A DNA stretch of 64,000 bases from Betaproteobacteria bacterium HGW-Betaproteobacteria-9 (GCA_002842215.1 PHCC01000002.1:62001-126000); one strand, 5' to 3'. Counted from the stretch's first letter, positions 17,924 through 28,881 are shown. Notes: a model not told the origin generated them from the sequence alone. Program-made: numbers and translations.

Positions 17924-18735
17924 ACGCGCCCATGAATCCGGCCGCCATCGCCATCGAAGCGCGCGACCTGAGTGCGCGGCTGGGCGACACCGAGATACTG
18001 CACAACATTGACCTGGCGCTGCCGCGCGCGCGCTGGACCTGCATCGTCGGCCCCAATGGCGCGGGCAAGTCCACGCTGCTCAAGGCGCTCGCCGGGCTGC
18101 TGCCACACAGCGGCGGGGTCGCCTTGCTGGGCCGGCCGCTGGCCGACTGGCCCAGCCGCCAGCGGGCGCAGCAGCTCGCCTGGCTGGGACAAAACGAATC
18201 CAGCGGCGACGACCTCACCGTGTGGGACGTCGCCATGCTCGGGCGCCTGCCGCACCAGGCCTGGCTCAGCCCGCCCAGCGCCGCCGACCACGCTGCGGTG
18301 GAGCGTGCGCTGCGTGCCACCCAGGCCTGGGACTGGCGCGCCCGCTCGCTCGGTCAGCTCTCGGGCGGTGAGCGCCAGCGCGTGCTGCTGGCCCGCGCAC
18401 TGGCTGTGGAGGCCCAGGTGCTGCTGATGGACGAGCCCCTGGCCAACCTCGACCCGCCGCACCAGGCCGACTGGCTGGATCTGGTGCGGGCCCTCGTGCG
18501 CGAAGGCAAGACCGTTGTCAGCGTGCTGCACGAGATCGCCATGGCCTTGCACGCCGACGAATTGGTGGTGATGGCGCAAGGCCGTGTCACCCACCAGGGT
18601 CTGTGTGCCGAGCCTTTCACCCACCGCGCGCTGGAAGCGGTGTTTGACCATCGCATCGAAGTCCACGCACTGCAAGGGCAGTGGGTGGCGTTGCCGCGGA
18701 TCACCTCTTTACCGAAGACACACCATGCAGATTGA
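17920..18735 (+). CDS. btuD: B12 ABC transporter ATP-binding protein
   Basis: 271 residues from GTG 17920 (ATG 17932 is an alternative). Walker [10 protein letters not shown], signature LSGGERQR, Walker [13 protein letters not shown] and the switch His in VLHEIAMA are intact. It powers the BtuC channel. The tail overlaps the start of cobO by 11 nt. Confidence 0.92.
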   Translation: MNAPMNPAAIAIEARDLSARLGDTEILHNIDLALPRARWTCIVGPNGAGKSTLLKALAGLLPHSGGVALLGRPLADWPSRQRAQQLAWLGQNESSGDDLTVWDVAMLGRLPHQAWLSPPSAADHAAVERALRATQAWDWRARSLGQLSGGERQRVLLARALAVEAQVLLMDEPLANLDPPHQADWLDLVRALVREGKTVVSVLHEIAMALHADELVVMAQGRVTHQGLCAEPFTHRALEAVFDHRIEVHALQGQWVALPRITSLPKTHHAD

Positions 18736-19294
18736 AACCCCGCCGAGCGAGAAGCCCTACGACAAAGCCGAGGGCGAGCGCCGTGGCCTCGTGATCGTCA
18801 ATACCGGCGACGGCAAAGGCAAGAGCACGGCCGCTTTCGGGCTGGCGTTGCGCGCGCACGGTCGTGGCAAGGCGGTGAAGATCTACCAGTTCATGAAGGT
18901 GCCCTCGGCGCGTTTCGGCGAGCACCGCATGTTCGAACAGATCGGCATCCCCATCGAAGGATTGGGCGACGGCTTCAGCTGGAAGAGTCAGGACCTCGAA
19001 CACTCCGCGCAACTGGCGCGCGACGGCTGGGAGAAGGCCCGCGCTACCATCCTCGCCGGTGATCACTTTCTTGTCGTGCTCGACGAGATCACCTACCCGC
19101 TGATCTACGGCTGGTTGCCGCTGGACGGTGTGTTGCAGACTTTGCGCGAGCGGCCCTCGCACGTGCATGTCTGTCTGACCGGTCGCCGCTGCCCGCCCGA
19201 GATCGTCGAGCTGGCCGACACCGTGACTGAAATGACCAAGATCAAGCACGCGTTCAATGCCGGTATTCCGGCGCAGCGTGGCATTGAGGATTGA
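18725..19294 (+). CDS. cobO: Cob(I)yrinic acid a,c-diamide adenosyltransferase
   Basis: 189 residues from ATG 18725. P-loop [10 protein letters not shown], then [29 protein letters not shown] and [20 protein letters not shown] identify the CobO/CobA/BtuR family, which adds the 5'-deoxyadenosyl group to reduced corrinoid. It is the last gene before the dispersed repeat and the biotin block. Confidence 0.94.
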   Translation: MQIETPPSEKPYDKAEGERRGLVIVNTGDGKGKSTAAFGLALRAHGRGKAVKIYQFMKVPSARFGEHRMFEQIGIPIEGLGDGFSWKSQDLEHSAQLARDGWEKARATILAGDHFLVVLDEITYPLIYGWLPLDGVLQTLRERPSHVHVCLTGRRCPPEIVELADTVTEMTKIKHAFNAGIPAQRGIED

Positions 19295-19298
19295 GATG

Positions 19299-19368
19299 CC
19301 CCCCTGCGCCGCTTCGCGTCTTCCCCCCAGGGGACCACACCAGTGGCCCGGCAAAGCCGGTTCCACGG
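19299..19368. repeat. GC-rich dispersed intergenic repeat, copy 2
   Basis: Reverse orientation relative to copy 1: CCCCCCTGCGCCGCTTCGCG, CCCCCCAGGGG, then GGCCCGGCAAAGCCGGTTCC. It fills the cobO-bioB gap and may limit read-through between the two functions. Confidence 0.7.
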
Positions 19369-19422
19369 TGTGTGCCGACCGAGACACGGCGATCAAGATG
19401 AACCCTTTGGAGTGAACAACCC

Positions 19423-20430
19423 ATGAACACCGCAATTGAAGCCCCCGTGACCCTGCACCGCCCCGTCAAGTCTGCACCGGCGACGGAGCAGCGCTGGCCC
19501 GTGGCCGAGGTGCAGGCCCTGCTGGACCTGCCTTTCCCTGAGCTGATGCACCGCGCGCAGACCGTGCACCGCGAGCACCACGACCCCACCCAGATGGAGT
19601 TGGCGACGTTGCTGTCGATCAAGACCGGCGGTTGCCCGGAGGACTGCGGCTACTGCCCGCAGTCGGTGCACCACGAGACCGGCGTGGAAGCCACCAAGAT
19701 GATGACGCCCGAGGCCGTGCGGGAGGCCGTGCTCGGCGCCAAGGCGGCCGGCGCCTCGCGCTTCTGCATGGGTGCCGCCTGGCGCGCGCCCAACGACCGC
19801 GACCTGGAGAAGGTGGAGGAGCTGGTGCGTGTGATTAAGGACGAGGGCCTCGAAGCCTGCTGCACCCTGGGCATGCTCACGGGTGACCAGGCGCAGCGCC
19901 TCAAGGGCGCGGGCCTGGACTACTACAACCACAACCTGGACACCGCGCCCGAGCTGTACGGCAACGTCATCACCACCCGCGACTACCAGGACCGGCTGGA
20001 CACCCTGGGCCATGTGCGCGAGGCCGGCATCCACGTCTGCAGCGGCGGCATCGTGGGCATGGGCGAATCGCGCGCCGGGCGCGCCGGGCTGATCGCGCAG
20101 CTCGCCAACCTGGCGCCTTACCCCGAGTCGGTGCCGATCAACCACCTGGTCAAGGTGCCCGGCACGCCACTGGCCGACGAGCCCGATCTGGACCCGCTGG
20201 AGTTCGTTCGCACGGTGGCGGTGGCCCGCATCACCATGCCCAAGGCCAAGGTGCGTCTGTCGGCCGGGCGCCGGCAGATGGGCGAATCGACCCAGGTGCT
20301 GTGTTTCCTGGCCGGCGCCAACTCCATCTTCTACGGCGACAAGCTGCTGGTGACCGGCAACCCCGACGTGGAGGCCGACCAGGACCTGCTGGCCCGCACC
20401 GGCATGCACACCACCCGCGCGCACGCCTGA
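19423..20430 (+). CDS. bioB: Biotin synthase
   Basis: 335 residues. Radical SAM cluster motif [13 protein letters not shown] (Cys-x3-Cys-x2-Cys), [11 protein letters not shown] and the C-terminal SAGRRQMGE that carries the Arg ligand of the [2Fe-2S] cluster. It inserts sulfur into dethiobiotin. Ends 42 bp before panD. Confidence 0.96.
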   Translation: MNTAIEAPVTLHRPVKSAPATEQRWPVAEVQALLDLPFPELMHRAQTVHREHHDPTQMELATLLSIKTGGCPEDCGYCPQSVHHETGVEATKMMTPEAVREAVLGAKAAGASRFCMGAAWRAPNDRDLEKVEELVRVIKDEGLEACCTLGMLTGDQAQRLKGAGLDYYNHNLDTAPELYGNVITTRDYQDRLDTLGHVREAGIHVCSGGIVGMGESRAGRAGLIAQLANLAPYPESVPINHLVKVPGTPLADEPDLDPLEFVRTVAVARITMPKAKVRLSAGRRQMGESTQVLCFLAGANSIFYGDKLLVTGNPDVEADQDLLARTGMHTTRAHA

Positions 20431-20472
20431 CCGCCTGATGGCCCAGGCAACCTCAATGCAAGGAGATACCCC

Positions 20473-20889
20473 ATGTTCCGCACCCTGCTGAAATCCAAGA
20501 TCCACCGCGCCACCGTCACCCACTGCGAGCTGCACTACGAAGGCTCCTGCGGCATCGACGAAGACCTGCTGGAGGCGAGCAACATCCGCCCCAATGAGCA
20601 GGTCCACATCTGGAACGTCAACAACGGCGAACGTTTCATCACCTACGCCATCAAGTCGCCGCGCGGCAGCGGCATCATCTCGCTCAACGGCTCGGCCGCC
20701 CGGCGCGCCAGCGTGGGCGATCTGGTGATCATCGCGGCCTTCGGCATGGTGCACGAAGACAAGCTCGACGAGGCCGTGCCGAAGCTGGTGTTCCCTGACG
20801 CCGCCAACCGCATCGTCGAGACTCGCAGCGAGCCCGCTGGTCCGCAGGCCGGCGACCCGGTCATCCTGCCCCTGGGCGCCGAGCTTTGA
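20473..20889 (+). CDS. panD: Aspartate 1-decarboxylase (pyruvoyl-dependent)
   Basis: 138 residues, the normal PanD length plus a short tail. The self-cleavage site Gly-Ser is in [13 protein letters not shown] (Ser25 becomes the pyruvoyl group). [12 protein letters not shown] and [11 protein letters not shown] are also diagnostic. It makes beta-alanine for pantothenate and CoA. Location inside a biotin operon, with its stop overlapping the bioA start, is unusual. Confidence 0.95.
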   Translation: MFRTLLKSKIHRATVTHCELHYEGSCGIDEDLLEASNIRPNEQVHIWNVNNGERFITYAIKSPRGSGIISLNGSAARRASVGDLVIIAAFGMVHEDKLDEAVPKLVFPDAANRIVETRSEPAGPQAGDPVILPLGAEL

Positions 20890-22268
20890 CGCTGCCCGTG
20901 TCGCCCAACGCCGCCTGGCGCCAGCGCAGCCTGGCCGCCGTGTGGCACCCCTGCACCCAGATGAAGCTGCACGCGCCCGATGGCGCGGCGCTGCCGCTGA
21001 TTCCGGTGGCGCGGGCCGAAGGTGTGTGGCTGCACGACCACGAAGGTCGGCGCTACCTCGACGCGATCAGCTCCTGGTGGGTCAACCTGTTTGGCCACAA
21101 CCACCCCGCGATCCGCGCCGCGCTGGTGGACCAATTGAACACGCTGGACCACGTGATGCTGGCCGGCTTCACCCACGCGCCGGTGGTTGAACTCTCCGAG
21201 CGCCTGGCCGCGCTCACCGGCCTGGGCCACGCCTTCTACGGCAGCGACGGCGCCAGCGCCACCGAGATCGCGCTGAAGATGAGCGCCCACCACTGGCGCA
21301 ACGCGGGCCGGGCCGAGAAGTGCCGTTTTGTCGGCGTGGCCGGGGGCTACCACGGCGAGACAGTGGGCGCGCTGGCCGTGACCGACATTCCGCTGTTCCG
21401 CGAAGCCTATGCGCCGCTGGTGCGGCTGGCCGCCACCGTGCCCAGCCCAGACGCCCGGCAGGCCGCGCCCGGTGAAACCCCGGCCGACGTGGCCGGGCGG
21501 GCGGCGGTCGCCCTGGGCGACTGGCTGGCCGAACACGCGCACGAGACGGCCGCCGTCATCATCGAGCCGCTGATCCAGTGCGCCGCCGGCATGGCCATGC
21601 ACGATCCGCTCTATCTGAAGCTTGCGCGCGAACTCTGCGACCAGCACCAGGTGCACCTGGTGCTCGACGAGATCGCGGTCGGCTTCGGCCGCACCGGCAC
21701 CTTGTTTGCGCACGAGCAGGCGGGCATCCGCCCCGACTTCCTGTGCCTCTCCAAAGGCCTGACCGGCGGCACCCTGCCGCTGTCGGTGGTGCTCACCACC
21801 GACGCGGTGTACGCCGCCTTCTACGACGACGCCGTGGCGCGCGGCTTCCTGCACTCACACAGTTACACCGGCAACCCGCTGGCCTGCCGCGCCGCGCTGG
21901 CCACGCTGGACCTGTTTGAGCAGACCGACGCGCTGCGCCAGAACGTGGGGGCCAGTGAGCGACTGGCCGCGCAGTTCGCGCCGCTCACGGCGCATCCCCG
22001 TGTGCGCTTTGCGCGACGCAAGGGCATGGTCTTCGCCTGGGACGTGGCGAGCAGCCTGCCCGACTTCGGCCGCCGCTATGCCCGCCACGCGCTGGCGCAG
22101 GGGCTGTTGCTGCGGCCCATCGGCCACACGCTGTACGCCATGCCGCCCTATGTGATCGATGAGGCCGAGGGCGAGCTGCTGGCCCGGGGCGCGCTGGGCG
22201 CGCTCGAAGCCACGCTGGCCGAAGAAACCAGCCCGGCGCCGGTGAGCGGGGTGCTTGATGGTGTTTGA
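20886..22268 (+). CDS. bioA: Adenosylmethionine-8-amino-7-oxononanoate aminotransferase
   Basis: 460 residues from TTG 20886, overlapping the panD stop; GTG 20898 is an alternative start. Motifs [39 protein letters not shown] and PLP lysine SKGLTGG are those of BioA. It converts KAPA to DAPA with SAM as amino donor. Overlaps bioD by 11 nt. Confidence 0.94.
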   Translation: MTLPVSPNAAWRQRSLAAVWHPCTQMKLHAPDGAALPLIPVARAEGVWLHDHEGRRYLDAISSWWVNLFGHNHPAIRAALVDQLNTLDHVMLAGFTHAPVVELSERLAALTGLGHAFYGSDGASATEIALKMSAHHWRNAGRAEKCRFVGVAGGYHGETVGALAVTDIPLFREAYAPLVRLAATVPSPDARQAAPGETPADVAGRAAVALGDWLAEHAHETAAVIIEPLIQCAAGMAMHDPLYLKLARELCDQHQVHLVLDEIAVGFGRTGTLFAHEQAGIRPDFLCLSKGLTGGTLPLSVVLTTDAVYAAFYDDAVARGFLHSHSYTGNPLACRAALATLDLFEQTDALRQNVGASERLAAQFAPLTAHPRVRFARRKGMVFAWDVASSLPDFGRRYARHALAQGLLLRPIGHTLYAMPPYVIDEAEGELLARGALGALEATLAEETSPAPVSGVLDGV

Positions 22269-22935
22269 CGGCTGCTTCGTCACCGGCACCGACACCGGCG
22301 TGGGCAAGACGCTGGTGAGCGCCGCGCTGTTGCACACGCTGGCGCGCCACCACCCTCGCGTCGTCGGCATGAAGCCGGTGGCGGCCGGCCTGGTGCAACA
22401 GGGTGGCGCGTGGGTGGCGGAAGACGTGCTGGCGCTGCGCGCCGCGTCCACCGTGGCCGTGCCGCCCGAACTGGACTGTCCCGTGGCGCTGCCCGAGCCG
22501 CTGTCGCCGCATCTGGCGGCCGCGCGCGCGGGCCGGCGGGTCGGCGTGGCCGAGCTGGTGGCGGCGCACCGCGGGCTGCGGCACCAGGCCGACGTGGTGC
22601 TGGTCGAAGGCTCGGGTGGCTGGCGCGTGCCGCTGAACGAAGACGAGACCCTGGCCGACCTGGCGGTGGCGCTGGCCCTGCCGGTGGTGCTGGTGGTCGG
22701 CCTGCGCCTGGGTTGCCTGAACCACGCGCTGCTGACGGCCGAGGCCATCCGCGCCGACGGCCTGCACCTGGCTGGCTGGGTGGCCAACACCGTGGACCCG
22801 GTTATGGCCTGCCGCGACGAGAACATCGAAACACTGCGCCTGCGCCTGGGTGCGCCGCTGCTGGGCGTGGTGCCTTGGCAGCCGGTGCCGGACGCGCGCG
22901 CTGTGCAACTGGAACTGCCTGAAACATGGCGTTGA
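22258..22935 (+). CDS. bioD: Dethiobiotin synthetase
   Basis: 225 residues from ATG 22258. P-loop [28 protein letters not shown] and [17 protein letters not shown] are canonical for BioD, which closes the ureido ring using CO2 and ATP. Confidence 0.94.
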   Translation: MVFDGCFVTGTDTGVGKTLVSAALLHTLARHHPRVVGMKPVAAGLVQQGGAWVAEDVLALRAASTVAVPPELDCPVALPEPLSPHLAAARAGRRVGVAELVAAHRGLRHQADVVLVEGSGGWRVPLNEDETLADLAVALALPVVLVVGLRLGCLNHALLTAEAIRADGLHLAGWVANTVDPVMACRDENIETLRLRLGAPLLGVVPWQPVPDARAVQLELPETWR

Positions 22936-22945
22936 AAGGATGGCC

Positions 22946-24211
22946 ATGAGCTGGCTGAATGAATTTGACGACCGCCTGGCCTCGCTGGACGCGCAGTCGC
23001 TGCGCCGCGTGCGCCGCGCGGTGACGCCCGAGCCAGGCGCCCGCCTGAGCGTGGACGGTGTGTCGCTGCTGGCCTTCTGCAGCAACGACTACCTGGGCCT
23101 GGCGCAAGACCCGCTGCTGCGCCAGGCGGTGCACGCCGCCGTGGATCGCTACGGCGTGGGTTCCGGGGCCTCGCCCATGGTCAGTGGCCACAGCGTGGCC
23201 AACGCCGCGCTGGAGCGCGAGCTGGCCGAGGCCGTGGGCCTGCCGCGCGCGCTGTATTTCTACGCCGGCTACGCCACCAACGCGAGCATCGTGCCGGCCC
23301 TGGTGGGCGAGGGCGACGCGCTGTTTTCCGACGCGCTGAACCACGCCTGCCTGATCGACGGCGCGCGCCTGTCCAAGGCCACGGTGCACCGCTACCCCCA
23401 CGGCGACCTGGCCCGGCTCGACGCCTTGCTGGCCGCCAGCCCGGCGCGCCGCAAGCTGGTGATCAGCGACGCGGTGTTCAGCATGGACGGCGACGTGGCT
23501 GACATCGCCGGCCTGCACGCGCTGTGTGAACGGCACGATGCGCTGCTGCTGCTCGATGACGCGCACGGCTTTGGCGTGCTGGGGCCGCAGGGCCGGGGTG
23601 CGCTGGCCGCCGCCGGCCTCACCGGGCCGGGCGCTTCGCCGCGCGTGCTCTACATGGCCACCCTGGGCAAGGCGCTGGGCGTGGCGGGTGCGTTCGTGGC
23701 CGGGCCCGAGAGCCTGGTGGAATGGCTGCTGCAGAAAACCCGCAGCTACACCTACGCCACCGCCGCGCCCGCCCTGCTGGCCGAGGCGGTGCGCGCCGGC
23801 CTGCGCTGCGTGCTCGGTGCCGAGGGCGAGCGCCGGCGCCAGCACCTGGCCGCGCTGATCGCGCAACTGCGCGCGGGCTTGGCGCCGGGTGCCCACGCGA
23901 CCATCGACGCTGCGGGCTGGACGCTCACGCACTCGGACACCGCCATCCAGCCGCTGGTGATCGGCGACAACGCCGCCGCACTGGCCGTGATGGCCTCGCT
24001 GCGCGAACAGGGCCTGTGGGTGCCCGCCATCCGCCCGCCCACCGTGCCGGAGGGCACCGCCCGATTGCGCATCGCCTTGTCGGCCGCGCACCAGAGCGCT
24101 GATGTGGCCGAGCTCGTGGACGCGCTGCGGGCCGCTGCCGCCGGCCTGGGGGCGGGCCGCGCCGATGGGCCCAGTCAGCACCGCGCGGTCGCAGCCGTGC
24201 TGGAGGCTTGA
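22946..24211 (+). CDS. bioF: 8-amino-7-oxononanoate synthase
   Basis: 421 residues from ATG 22946, six bases after AAGGA; ATG 22940 sits on top of that site. Glycine-rich [40 protein letters not shown] and PLP lysine region [12 protein letters not shown] are typical. It condenses pimeloyl-ACP/CoA with alanine. The cluster has no visible bioC/bioH, so pimeloyl supply must be encoded elsewhere. The end lies 5 bp before cobD. Confidence 0.93.
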   Translation: MSWLNEFDDRLASLDAQSLRRVRRAVTPEPGARLSVDGVSLLAFCSNDYLGLAQDPLLRQAVHAAVDRYGVGSGASPMVSGHSVANAALERELAEAVGLPRALYFYAGYATNASIVPALVGEGDALFSDALNHACLIDGARLSKATVHRYPHGDLARLDALLAASPARRKLVISDAVFSMDGDVADIAGLHALCERHDALLLLDDAHGFGVLGPQGRGALAAAGLTGPGASPRVLYMATLGKALGVAGAFVAGPESLVEWLLQKTRSYTYATAAPALLAEAVRAGLRCVLGAEGERRRQHLAALIAQLRAGLAPGAHATIDAAGWTLTHSDTAIQPLVIGDNAAALAVMASLREQGLWVPAIRPPTVPEGTARLRIALSAAHQSADVAELVDALRAAAAGLGAGRADGPSQHRAVAAVLEA

Positions 24212-24216
24212 GCCCC

Positions 24217-25194
24217 ATGGCCGAACTGGCCACCCTGCCGTCCTGGACCGTGATGGCCCTCGCTGTCTGTGTGGCGCTGCTCATCGATGTCCGCTGGGGC
24301 GAGCCACCGCCCCGTTGGCACCCGGTGGTGTGGATGGGCCACTACCTGGGGGCGTTGGGCCGGCGCATTGCGCCCGCCGTGGGCGAATCGTCTGCTGGAG
24401 CGGCCGGGCCGTTCGTGCGCGGCGCGTTTGCTTGGATTTTTGGGGCGCTGCTGGTGGTGACGGTCGCGCTCGCGGCGGTCTGGGCCATGCGCGGCGGGCC
24501 GCTGTGGCTGCAGGCCTTGCTGCTGGGCGTGGTGCTGAAGCCTTTGCTGGCCTGGCGCATGCTGCGCGACGAGGTGCGTGCGGTGGAGGCGGCGCTGGCC
24601 GAATCGCTGGATGCGGGTCGCGTGCGCCTGGCCTGGCTGGTGAGCCGCGATGTGGCCCCGCTCGACGCGGCCCAGGTGCGCGAAAGCGCCATCGAAACCC
24701 TGGCGGAAAACCTCAACGATTCCGTGGTCGCGCCGCTGTTCTGGTTCGCCGTGGCCGGCCTGCCGGGCGCCGCGCTCTACCGCTTCGCCAACACGGCCGA
24801 CGCCATGTGGGGCTACCGGGGCGAGCGCCAGGGCCGCGACTGGACCTGGGCTGGCAAGTGGGCTGCGCGGGCCGACGATGTGTTGTCGTGGCTGCCCGCT
24901 CGGCTCACGGCGGCGCTGCTGGGCCTGCTGGGTGCGGCGAGCACCTTGAAGCAACTGCCGTCTCAAGCGAACCGAACGCCCTCGCCCAACAGCGGCTGGC
25001 CCATGGCCGCCATGGCGCTGGCGCTGAATGTGAGCTTGGCCAAGCCCGGCGTGTACACCCTGCACCCGGCCGGACGCCGCCCGCAGCCGGCCGACACCGC
25101 GCGCGCCCTGCAACTGGCGGGCCGCGTGGTGGGCGCATTGGCCTGGCTGGCCGGCGCAGTGACGCTGTACGAGATGGTGAGGGCGTTTGCATGA
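24217..25194 (+). CDS. cobD: Adenosylcobinamide-phosphate synthase (CobD/CbiB)
   Basis: 325 residues from ATG 24217 (a TTG at 24208 overlapping the bioF stop is possible). Inner-membrane protein with several hydrophobic helices and the motifs DVRWGEPPPRWHPVVWMG, ESAIETLAENLNDSVVAPLFW and RFANTADAMWGY. It attaches aminopropanol (phosphate) to adenosylcobyric acid. B12 synthesis resumes here after the biotin block. Confidence 0.93.
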   Translation: MAELATLPSWTVMALAVCVALLIDVRWGEPPPRWHPVVWMGHYLGALGRRIAPAVGESSAGAAGPFVRGAFAWIFGALLVVTVALAAVWAMRGGPLWLQALLLGVVLKPLLAWRMLRDEVRAVEAALAESLDAGRVRLAWLVSRDVAPLDAAQVRESAIETLAENLNDSVVAPLFWFAVAGLPGAALYRFANTADAMWGYRGERQGRDWTWAGKWAARADDVLSWLPARLTAALLGLLGAASTLKQLPSQANRTPSPNSGWPMAAMALALNVSLAKPGVYTLHPAGRRPQPADTARALQLAGRVVGALAWLAGAVTLYEMVRAFA

Positions 25195-25250
25195 GCGCCG
25201 CGCTGGGCCGTTCCAAGCCAGCTCGCACCGCAGCCCGACGAGCGGAGGTC
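25192..25250 (+). repeat. Gene-junction repeat with 22-codon micro-ORF, single unit
   Basis: Starts in the cobD stop (ATGAGCGCCGCGC) and continues GGGCCGTTCC...AGCTCGCACCGCAGCCCG to the GGAGGT ribosome site of the next gene. It encodes MSAALGRSKPART... (22 aa, stop at 25259). The same unit, inverted and doubled, is at 45781-45906. Confidence 0.7.
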
Positions 25251-25255
25251 TGTCA

Positions 25256-26236
25256 ATGAGCCATGAGCACGGTGGACCCGATGCCCTGGGCGTGCCCCGC
25301 TGGGACTTTTCGACCAACGCCAACGCCGTCGGGCCGTGCCCCATGGTGCTGACCGCCGTGCAGCGGGCCGATCCGCAGCACTACCCCGACCCCGCTTACA
25401 CCGTCCTGCGCGCGGCGCTGGCTGCGTTCCACGGTGTCGCGGCCGAGCGCATCGTGGTCGCGGGCAGTGCAAGCGAGTTCATCGCGCGCATCACGGCGGC
25501 TGTGGTTCGCGTGGGCGGGCAAAGCGTCTGGTGGCCTGCGCTGGCCTATGGCGATTACGCACATGCTGCCCAGGCCTGGGGCCTTCAACGTGTGGACGAT
25601 CCGGCAAAGGCCGATCTGCTGTGGCTCTGCGAACCCTCGAGCCCGCTGGGCACGGCCGAACCCCTGGCGCAGGCGGTGGCCGGTCAGGGCGGTGTGGTGG
25701 TGCTCGACCGCGCCTACGAACCGCTGCGCCTGAGCGGCCACTGCAGCCTGGGCGCCGACACGCTCGACGGCGTCTGGCAGCTCTGGACGCCCAACAAGGC
25801 GCTGGGTTTGACGGGTGTGCGTGGTGCCTACGCCATCGCGCCGCTGCGGGGCCTGGCACTGGCGCAGACGCTGACCCGGATGGCGCCCTCGTGGCCGCTG
25901 GGCGCCCACGCGGTCGCGATGCTCACCGCCTGGGTACAGCTCGACCCCCAGCGCTGGCTGGCGAAGAGCCGCGAGCAACTGACCACATGGAAAGCGGCCC
26001 AGGTCGCGTGCCTGGGCGAAGCCGGCTGGGTGTGCCTGCCGAGCGAAGCCAACTACGTCTGCGCCCGGGCGCCGCACGCGCTGGACGTCGAAGCGCTGCG
26101 CGCCCAGGGCATCAAACTGCGCGACACCACCTCGCTGGGCCTGCCGGGCCACTGGCGGCTCGGTGTGTTGCCACCAGCGGGCCAGCAGGCGCTGCACACC
26201 GCAGTGCTGGAAACCACGAAGGAAACCTCCCCATGA
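25256..26236 (+). CDS. cobC: PLP-dependent aminotransferase-like, probable threonine-phosphate decarboxylase (CobC/CobD-type)
   Basis: 326 residues from ATG 25256, six bases after GGAGGT. N-terminal FSTNANAVGPCP and YPDPAYTVLRAALA are the typical opening of this class II aminotransferase group; the PLP lysine is in LWTPNKALGLTGVRGAY. It supplies (R)-1-aminopropan-2-ol phosphate for the nucleotide loop, in line with its place between cobD and cobQ. Overlaps cobQ (ATGA). Confidence 0.88.
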   Translation: MSHEHGGPDALGVPRWDFSTNANAVGPCPMVLTAVQRADPQHYPDPAYTVLRAALAAFHGVAAERIVVAGSASEFIARITAAVVRVGGQSVWWPALAYGDYAHAAQAWGLQRVDDPAKADLLWLCEPSSPLGTAEPLAQAVAGQGGVVVLDRAYEPLRLSGHCSLGADTLDGVWQLWTPNKALGLTGVRGAYAIAPLRGLALAQTLTRMAPSWPLGAHAVAMLTAWVQLDPQRWLAKSREQLTTWKAAQVACLGEAGWVCLPSEANYVCARAPHALDVEALRAQGIKLRDTTSLGLPGHWRLGVLPPAGQQALHTAVLETTKETSP

Positions 26237-27699
26237 CAGCGGTCTGTGTGATGGTGCTTGGCACCACCAGCGGTGCCGGCAAGAGCTGGCTCACCACAGC
26301 GCTGTGCCGCCACTACGCGCGCCAGGGCCTCAAGGTCGCGCCGTTCAAGGCGCAGAACATGAGCAACAACGCGCGGGTGGTGGCAGGTCCCGGAGGTGCC
26401 CTCGGCGAAATCGGCAGCGCCCAGTACTTTCAGGCCCTGGCCGCGCGAGCCGAGCCCGAGGTGCGCATGAACCCGCTGTTGCTGAAACCCGAGGCCGACA
26501 CACGCAGCCAGGTGGTGTTGATGGGGCAGGTGAGTGAAGAACTCTCCACCATGCCCTGGCGCGGCCGCAGTGAGAAAGTCTGGCCGGCCATCACCGCCGC
26601 GCTGGACGCGCTGCGCGAAGAGAACGACGTGGTCGTGATCGAGGGCGCGGGCTCGCCGGCCGAGATCAACCTGCACGCGAGCGACATCGTCAACATGCGC
26701 ATCGCGCGCCACGCGCAGGCGCGCTGCCTGCTGGTGACCGACATCGACCGCGGCGGCGCCTTCGCCCACCTCTACGGCACCTGGGCGCTGCTGCCGGAAG
26801 ACGAGCGCGCACTCATCAAGGGCTTCGTGCTCAACAAGTTCCGTGGCGACGCCACCCTGCTCGCGCCCGGCCCGCAGATGCTGCAGGAACTGACCGGCGT
26901 GCCCACCGTGGCGACGCTGCCGATGTGGTGGCAACACGGGCTGCCGGAGGAAGACGGGGTGTTCGATGACCGCACCCTCGCTGCTGGTGCGGTGCAGACA
27001 ACGATCGCCGTCATCGCCTGGCCGCGCATCAGCAACCTCGACGAATTCCAGCCGCTGAAGAACGTGCCCGGTGTGCGCCTGGTCTGGGCGCGCAGCCCGG
27101 CCGACTGCGCGGGCGCCGACTGGATCGTGCTGCCGGGCTCCAAGGCCACGGTGGCCGACCTCGCCTGGCTGCGAGCACAGGGGCTGGACCGCGCCGTGGC
27201 CGAACACGCGGCGTCGGGCAGGGCGGTGCTGGGCATCTGCGGCGGCCTGCAGATGCTGGGCGAGGCGCTGATCGACACCCATGGCATCGACGGCAACGCG
27301 CCCGGCCTGGGCCTGCTGCCGCTGGTGACCGCGTTCGATCCGCAGAAAACCGTGCGCCACACCCAGGCCCGTTTCAGCGCGCTCGCCGGCCCCTGGAGCG
27401 CGCTGTCGGGCGTGGAAACCGCCGGCTACGAAATTCACCACGGGCAGACCGCCCAGCACCCGGCCATGGCCGCCAAGGGCGACGTGGCACGCGAGGTGGT
27501 CCCCGGCCTGGCCTGGCAGAACGCCGCGGGCAACGTGCTCGGCGTCTACCTGCACGGCCTGTTCGAAGACCCGCGTGTGCTGCACGCGCTGTTTGGGGCC
27601 ACCGCGCCCACGCTGGAGACCGTGTTCGACGGCCTGGCCGATTTTCTTCAAATCCATGTCGAGCCCGGTGTGCTCGACGCCCTCATCCAACCGGACTGA
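26233..27699 (+). CDS. cobQ: Cobyric acid synthase (CbiP/CobQ)
   Basis: 488 residues from ATG 26233. P-loop-like GTTSGAGKSWLTTALCR, KAQNMSNNARV, DIDRGGAFAHLYGT and amidotransferase nucleophile in GICGGLQMLGE, then GYEIHHGQT with the catalytic His. It amidates side chains b, d, e and g of adenosylcobyrinate diamide. Four bases separate it from cobT. Confidence 0.95.
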   Translation: MTAVCVMVLGTTSGAGKSWLTTALCRHYARQGLKVAPFKAQNMSNNARVVAGPGGALGEIGSAQYFQALAARAEPEVRMNPLLLKPEADTRSQVVLMGQVSEELSTMPWRGRSEKVWPAITAALDALREENDVVVIEGAGSPAEINLHASDIVNMRIARHAQARCLLVTDIDRGGAFAHLYGTWALLPEDERALIKGFVLNKFRGDATLLAPGPQMLQELTGVPTVATLPMWWQHGLPEEDGVFDDRTLAAGAVQTTIAVIAWPRISNLDEFQPLKNVPGVRLVWARSPADCAGADWIVLPGSKATVADLAWLRAQGLDRAVAEHAASGRAVLGICGGLQMLGEALIDTHGIDGNAPGLGLLPLVTAFDPQKTVRHTQARFSALAGPWSALSGVETAGYEIHHGQTAQHPAMAAKGDVAREVVPGLAWQNAAGNVLGVYLHGLFEDPRVLHALFGATAPTLETVFDGLADFLQIHVEPGVLDALIQPD

Positions 27700-27702
27700 A
27701 CC

Positions 27703-28770
27703 ATGACCACCACCGTTCCCACCATCGCCGACATCGCACAACCTGCATTGGCGGCTCGCCTGCAGCACAAGCTGGACAACAAGACCAAACCGCTGGGCTC
27801 GCTCGGCCGCATCGAGGCGCTGGCGCAGCGCATCGGCCTGATCCTGGGCAGCGAAGCGCCCGAGCTGAAAGAGCCGCAACTGGTGGTGTTCGCCGGCGAC
27901 CACGGCCTGGCGGCGCGCGGCGTGTCGGCCTACCCGAGCGACGTGACCTGGCAGATGGTCGAGAACTTCCTGGCCGGTGGCGCCGCGGTGAGCGTGCTCG
28001 CGCGGCAACACGGCATCGGCCTCACGGTGGTGGACTGCGGCGTGCGCCACGACTTCGCGCCCCGACCCGGCCTCGTGATCAACAAGGTCGCGCCCGGCAC
28101 CGCCGATGCGCTGGAAGGCCCGGCCATGAGCGCCGCGCAGTGCGAGGAGGCGCTCGCCAACGGGGCCGCCCTGGTGCGCGGTCTGCCGGGCAACGCGCTG
28201 CTGCTCGGTGAAATGGGTATCGGCAACACCTCGGCGGCGGCGATGCTGCTGGCACGCCTGGCCGGCCTGTCCGTGGCCGACTGCACCGGTGCTGGCACCG
28301 GGCTCGACGCCGAGGCCGTGCAACGCAAGATCGGCATCCTGCGCCAGGTGCTGGCGCGCCACCCCGATGCCAAAGATCCGCTGGCCGCGCTCGCGGCGTT
28401 CGGCGGTTTCGAGATCGCCACCATGGTCGGCGCGGTGCTGCAGGCCGCGGTCGAACGCCGCGTGATCGTGGTGGACGGCTTCATCGCCAGCGCGGCCGTG
28501 ATGGTGGCCGCGGCCTTGCAACCCGCCGTGCTGCAGCGCTGCGTATTCGCGCACCGCTCGGGCGAACGTGGCCACGCGCTCATGCTCGCCCACCTGCGCG
28601 CCGAGCCACTGCTCGACCTGGGCCTGCGCCTGGGCGAAGGCTCGGGCGCGGCCGTGGCCTGGCCGCTGCTCATGTCGGCCTGCGCCATCCTGCGCGAGAT
28701 GGCGAGCTTCGAATCGGCAGGTGTGTCGCGGCAGGACGAGGTGGCAGCGACAACACCCACCCAGGCTTGA
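27703..28770 (+). CDS. cobT: Nicotinate-nucleotide-dimethylbenzimidazole phosphoribosyltransferase
   Basis: 355 residues. NKTKPLGSLGRIEALA, VFAGDHGLAARGVSAYP, GEMGIGNTSAAAML and the C-terminal LRLGEGSGAAVAWPL with the catalytic Glu are all present. It makes alpha-ribazole phosphate, the lower-ligand precursor. It is followed by two dispersed repeats before cobS. Confidence 0.95.
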   Translation: MTTTVPTIADIAQPALAARLQHKLDNKTKPLGSLGRIEALAQRIGLILGSEAPELKEPQLVVFAGDHGLAARGVSAYPSDVTWQMVENFLAGGAAVSVLARQHGIGLTVVDCGVRHDFAPRPGLVINKVAPGTADALEGPAMSAAQCEEALANGAALVRGLPGNALLLGEMGIGNTSAAAMLLARLAGLSVADCTGAGTGLDAEAVQRKIGILRQVLARHPDAKDPLAALAAFGGFEIATMVGAVLQAAVERRVIVVDGFIASAAVMVAAALQPAVLQRCVFAHRSGERGHALMLAHLRAEPLLDLGLRLGEGSGAAVAWPLLMSACAILREMASFESAGVSRQDEVAATTPTQA

Positions 28771-28810
28771 GGCGAAGGACATGGAGCGAGGTGACTTCGA
28801 CCCAGGCAGC

Positions 28811-28881
28811 CATGGAACCGGCTCCGCCGGGCCACCAGCTGCGTCCCCCCAGGGGGAAGACGCGCTGCGTCGCAGGGGGGA
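28811..28881. repeat. GC-rich dispersed intergenic repeat, copy 3
   Basis: CATGGAACCGGCTCCGCCGG followed by CCCCCCAGGGGG and CGCAGGGGGG. First of two tandem copies between cobT and cobS; open in the cobS frame. Confidence 0.75.
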
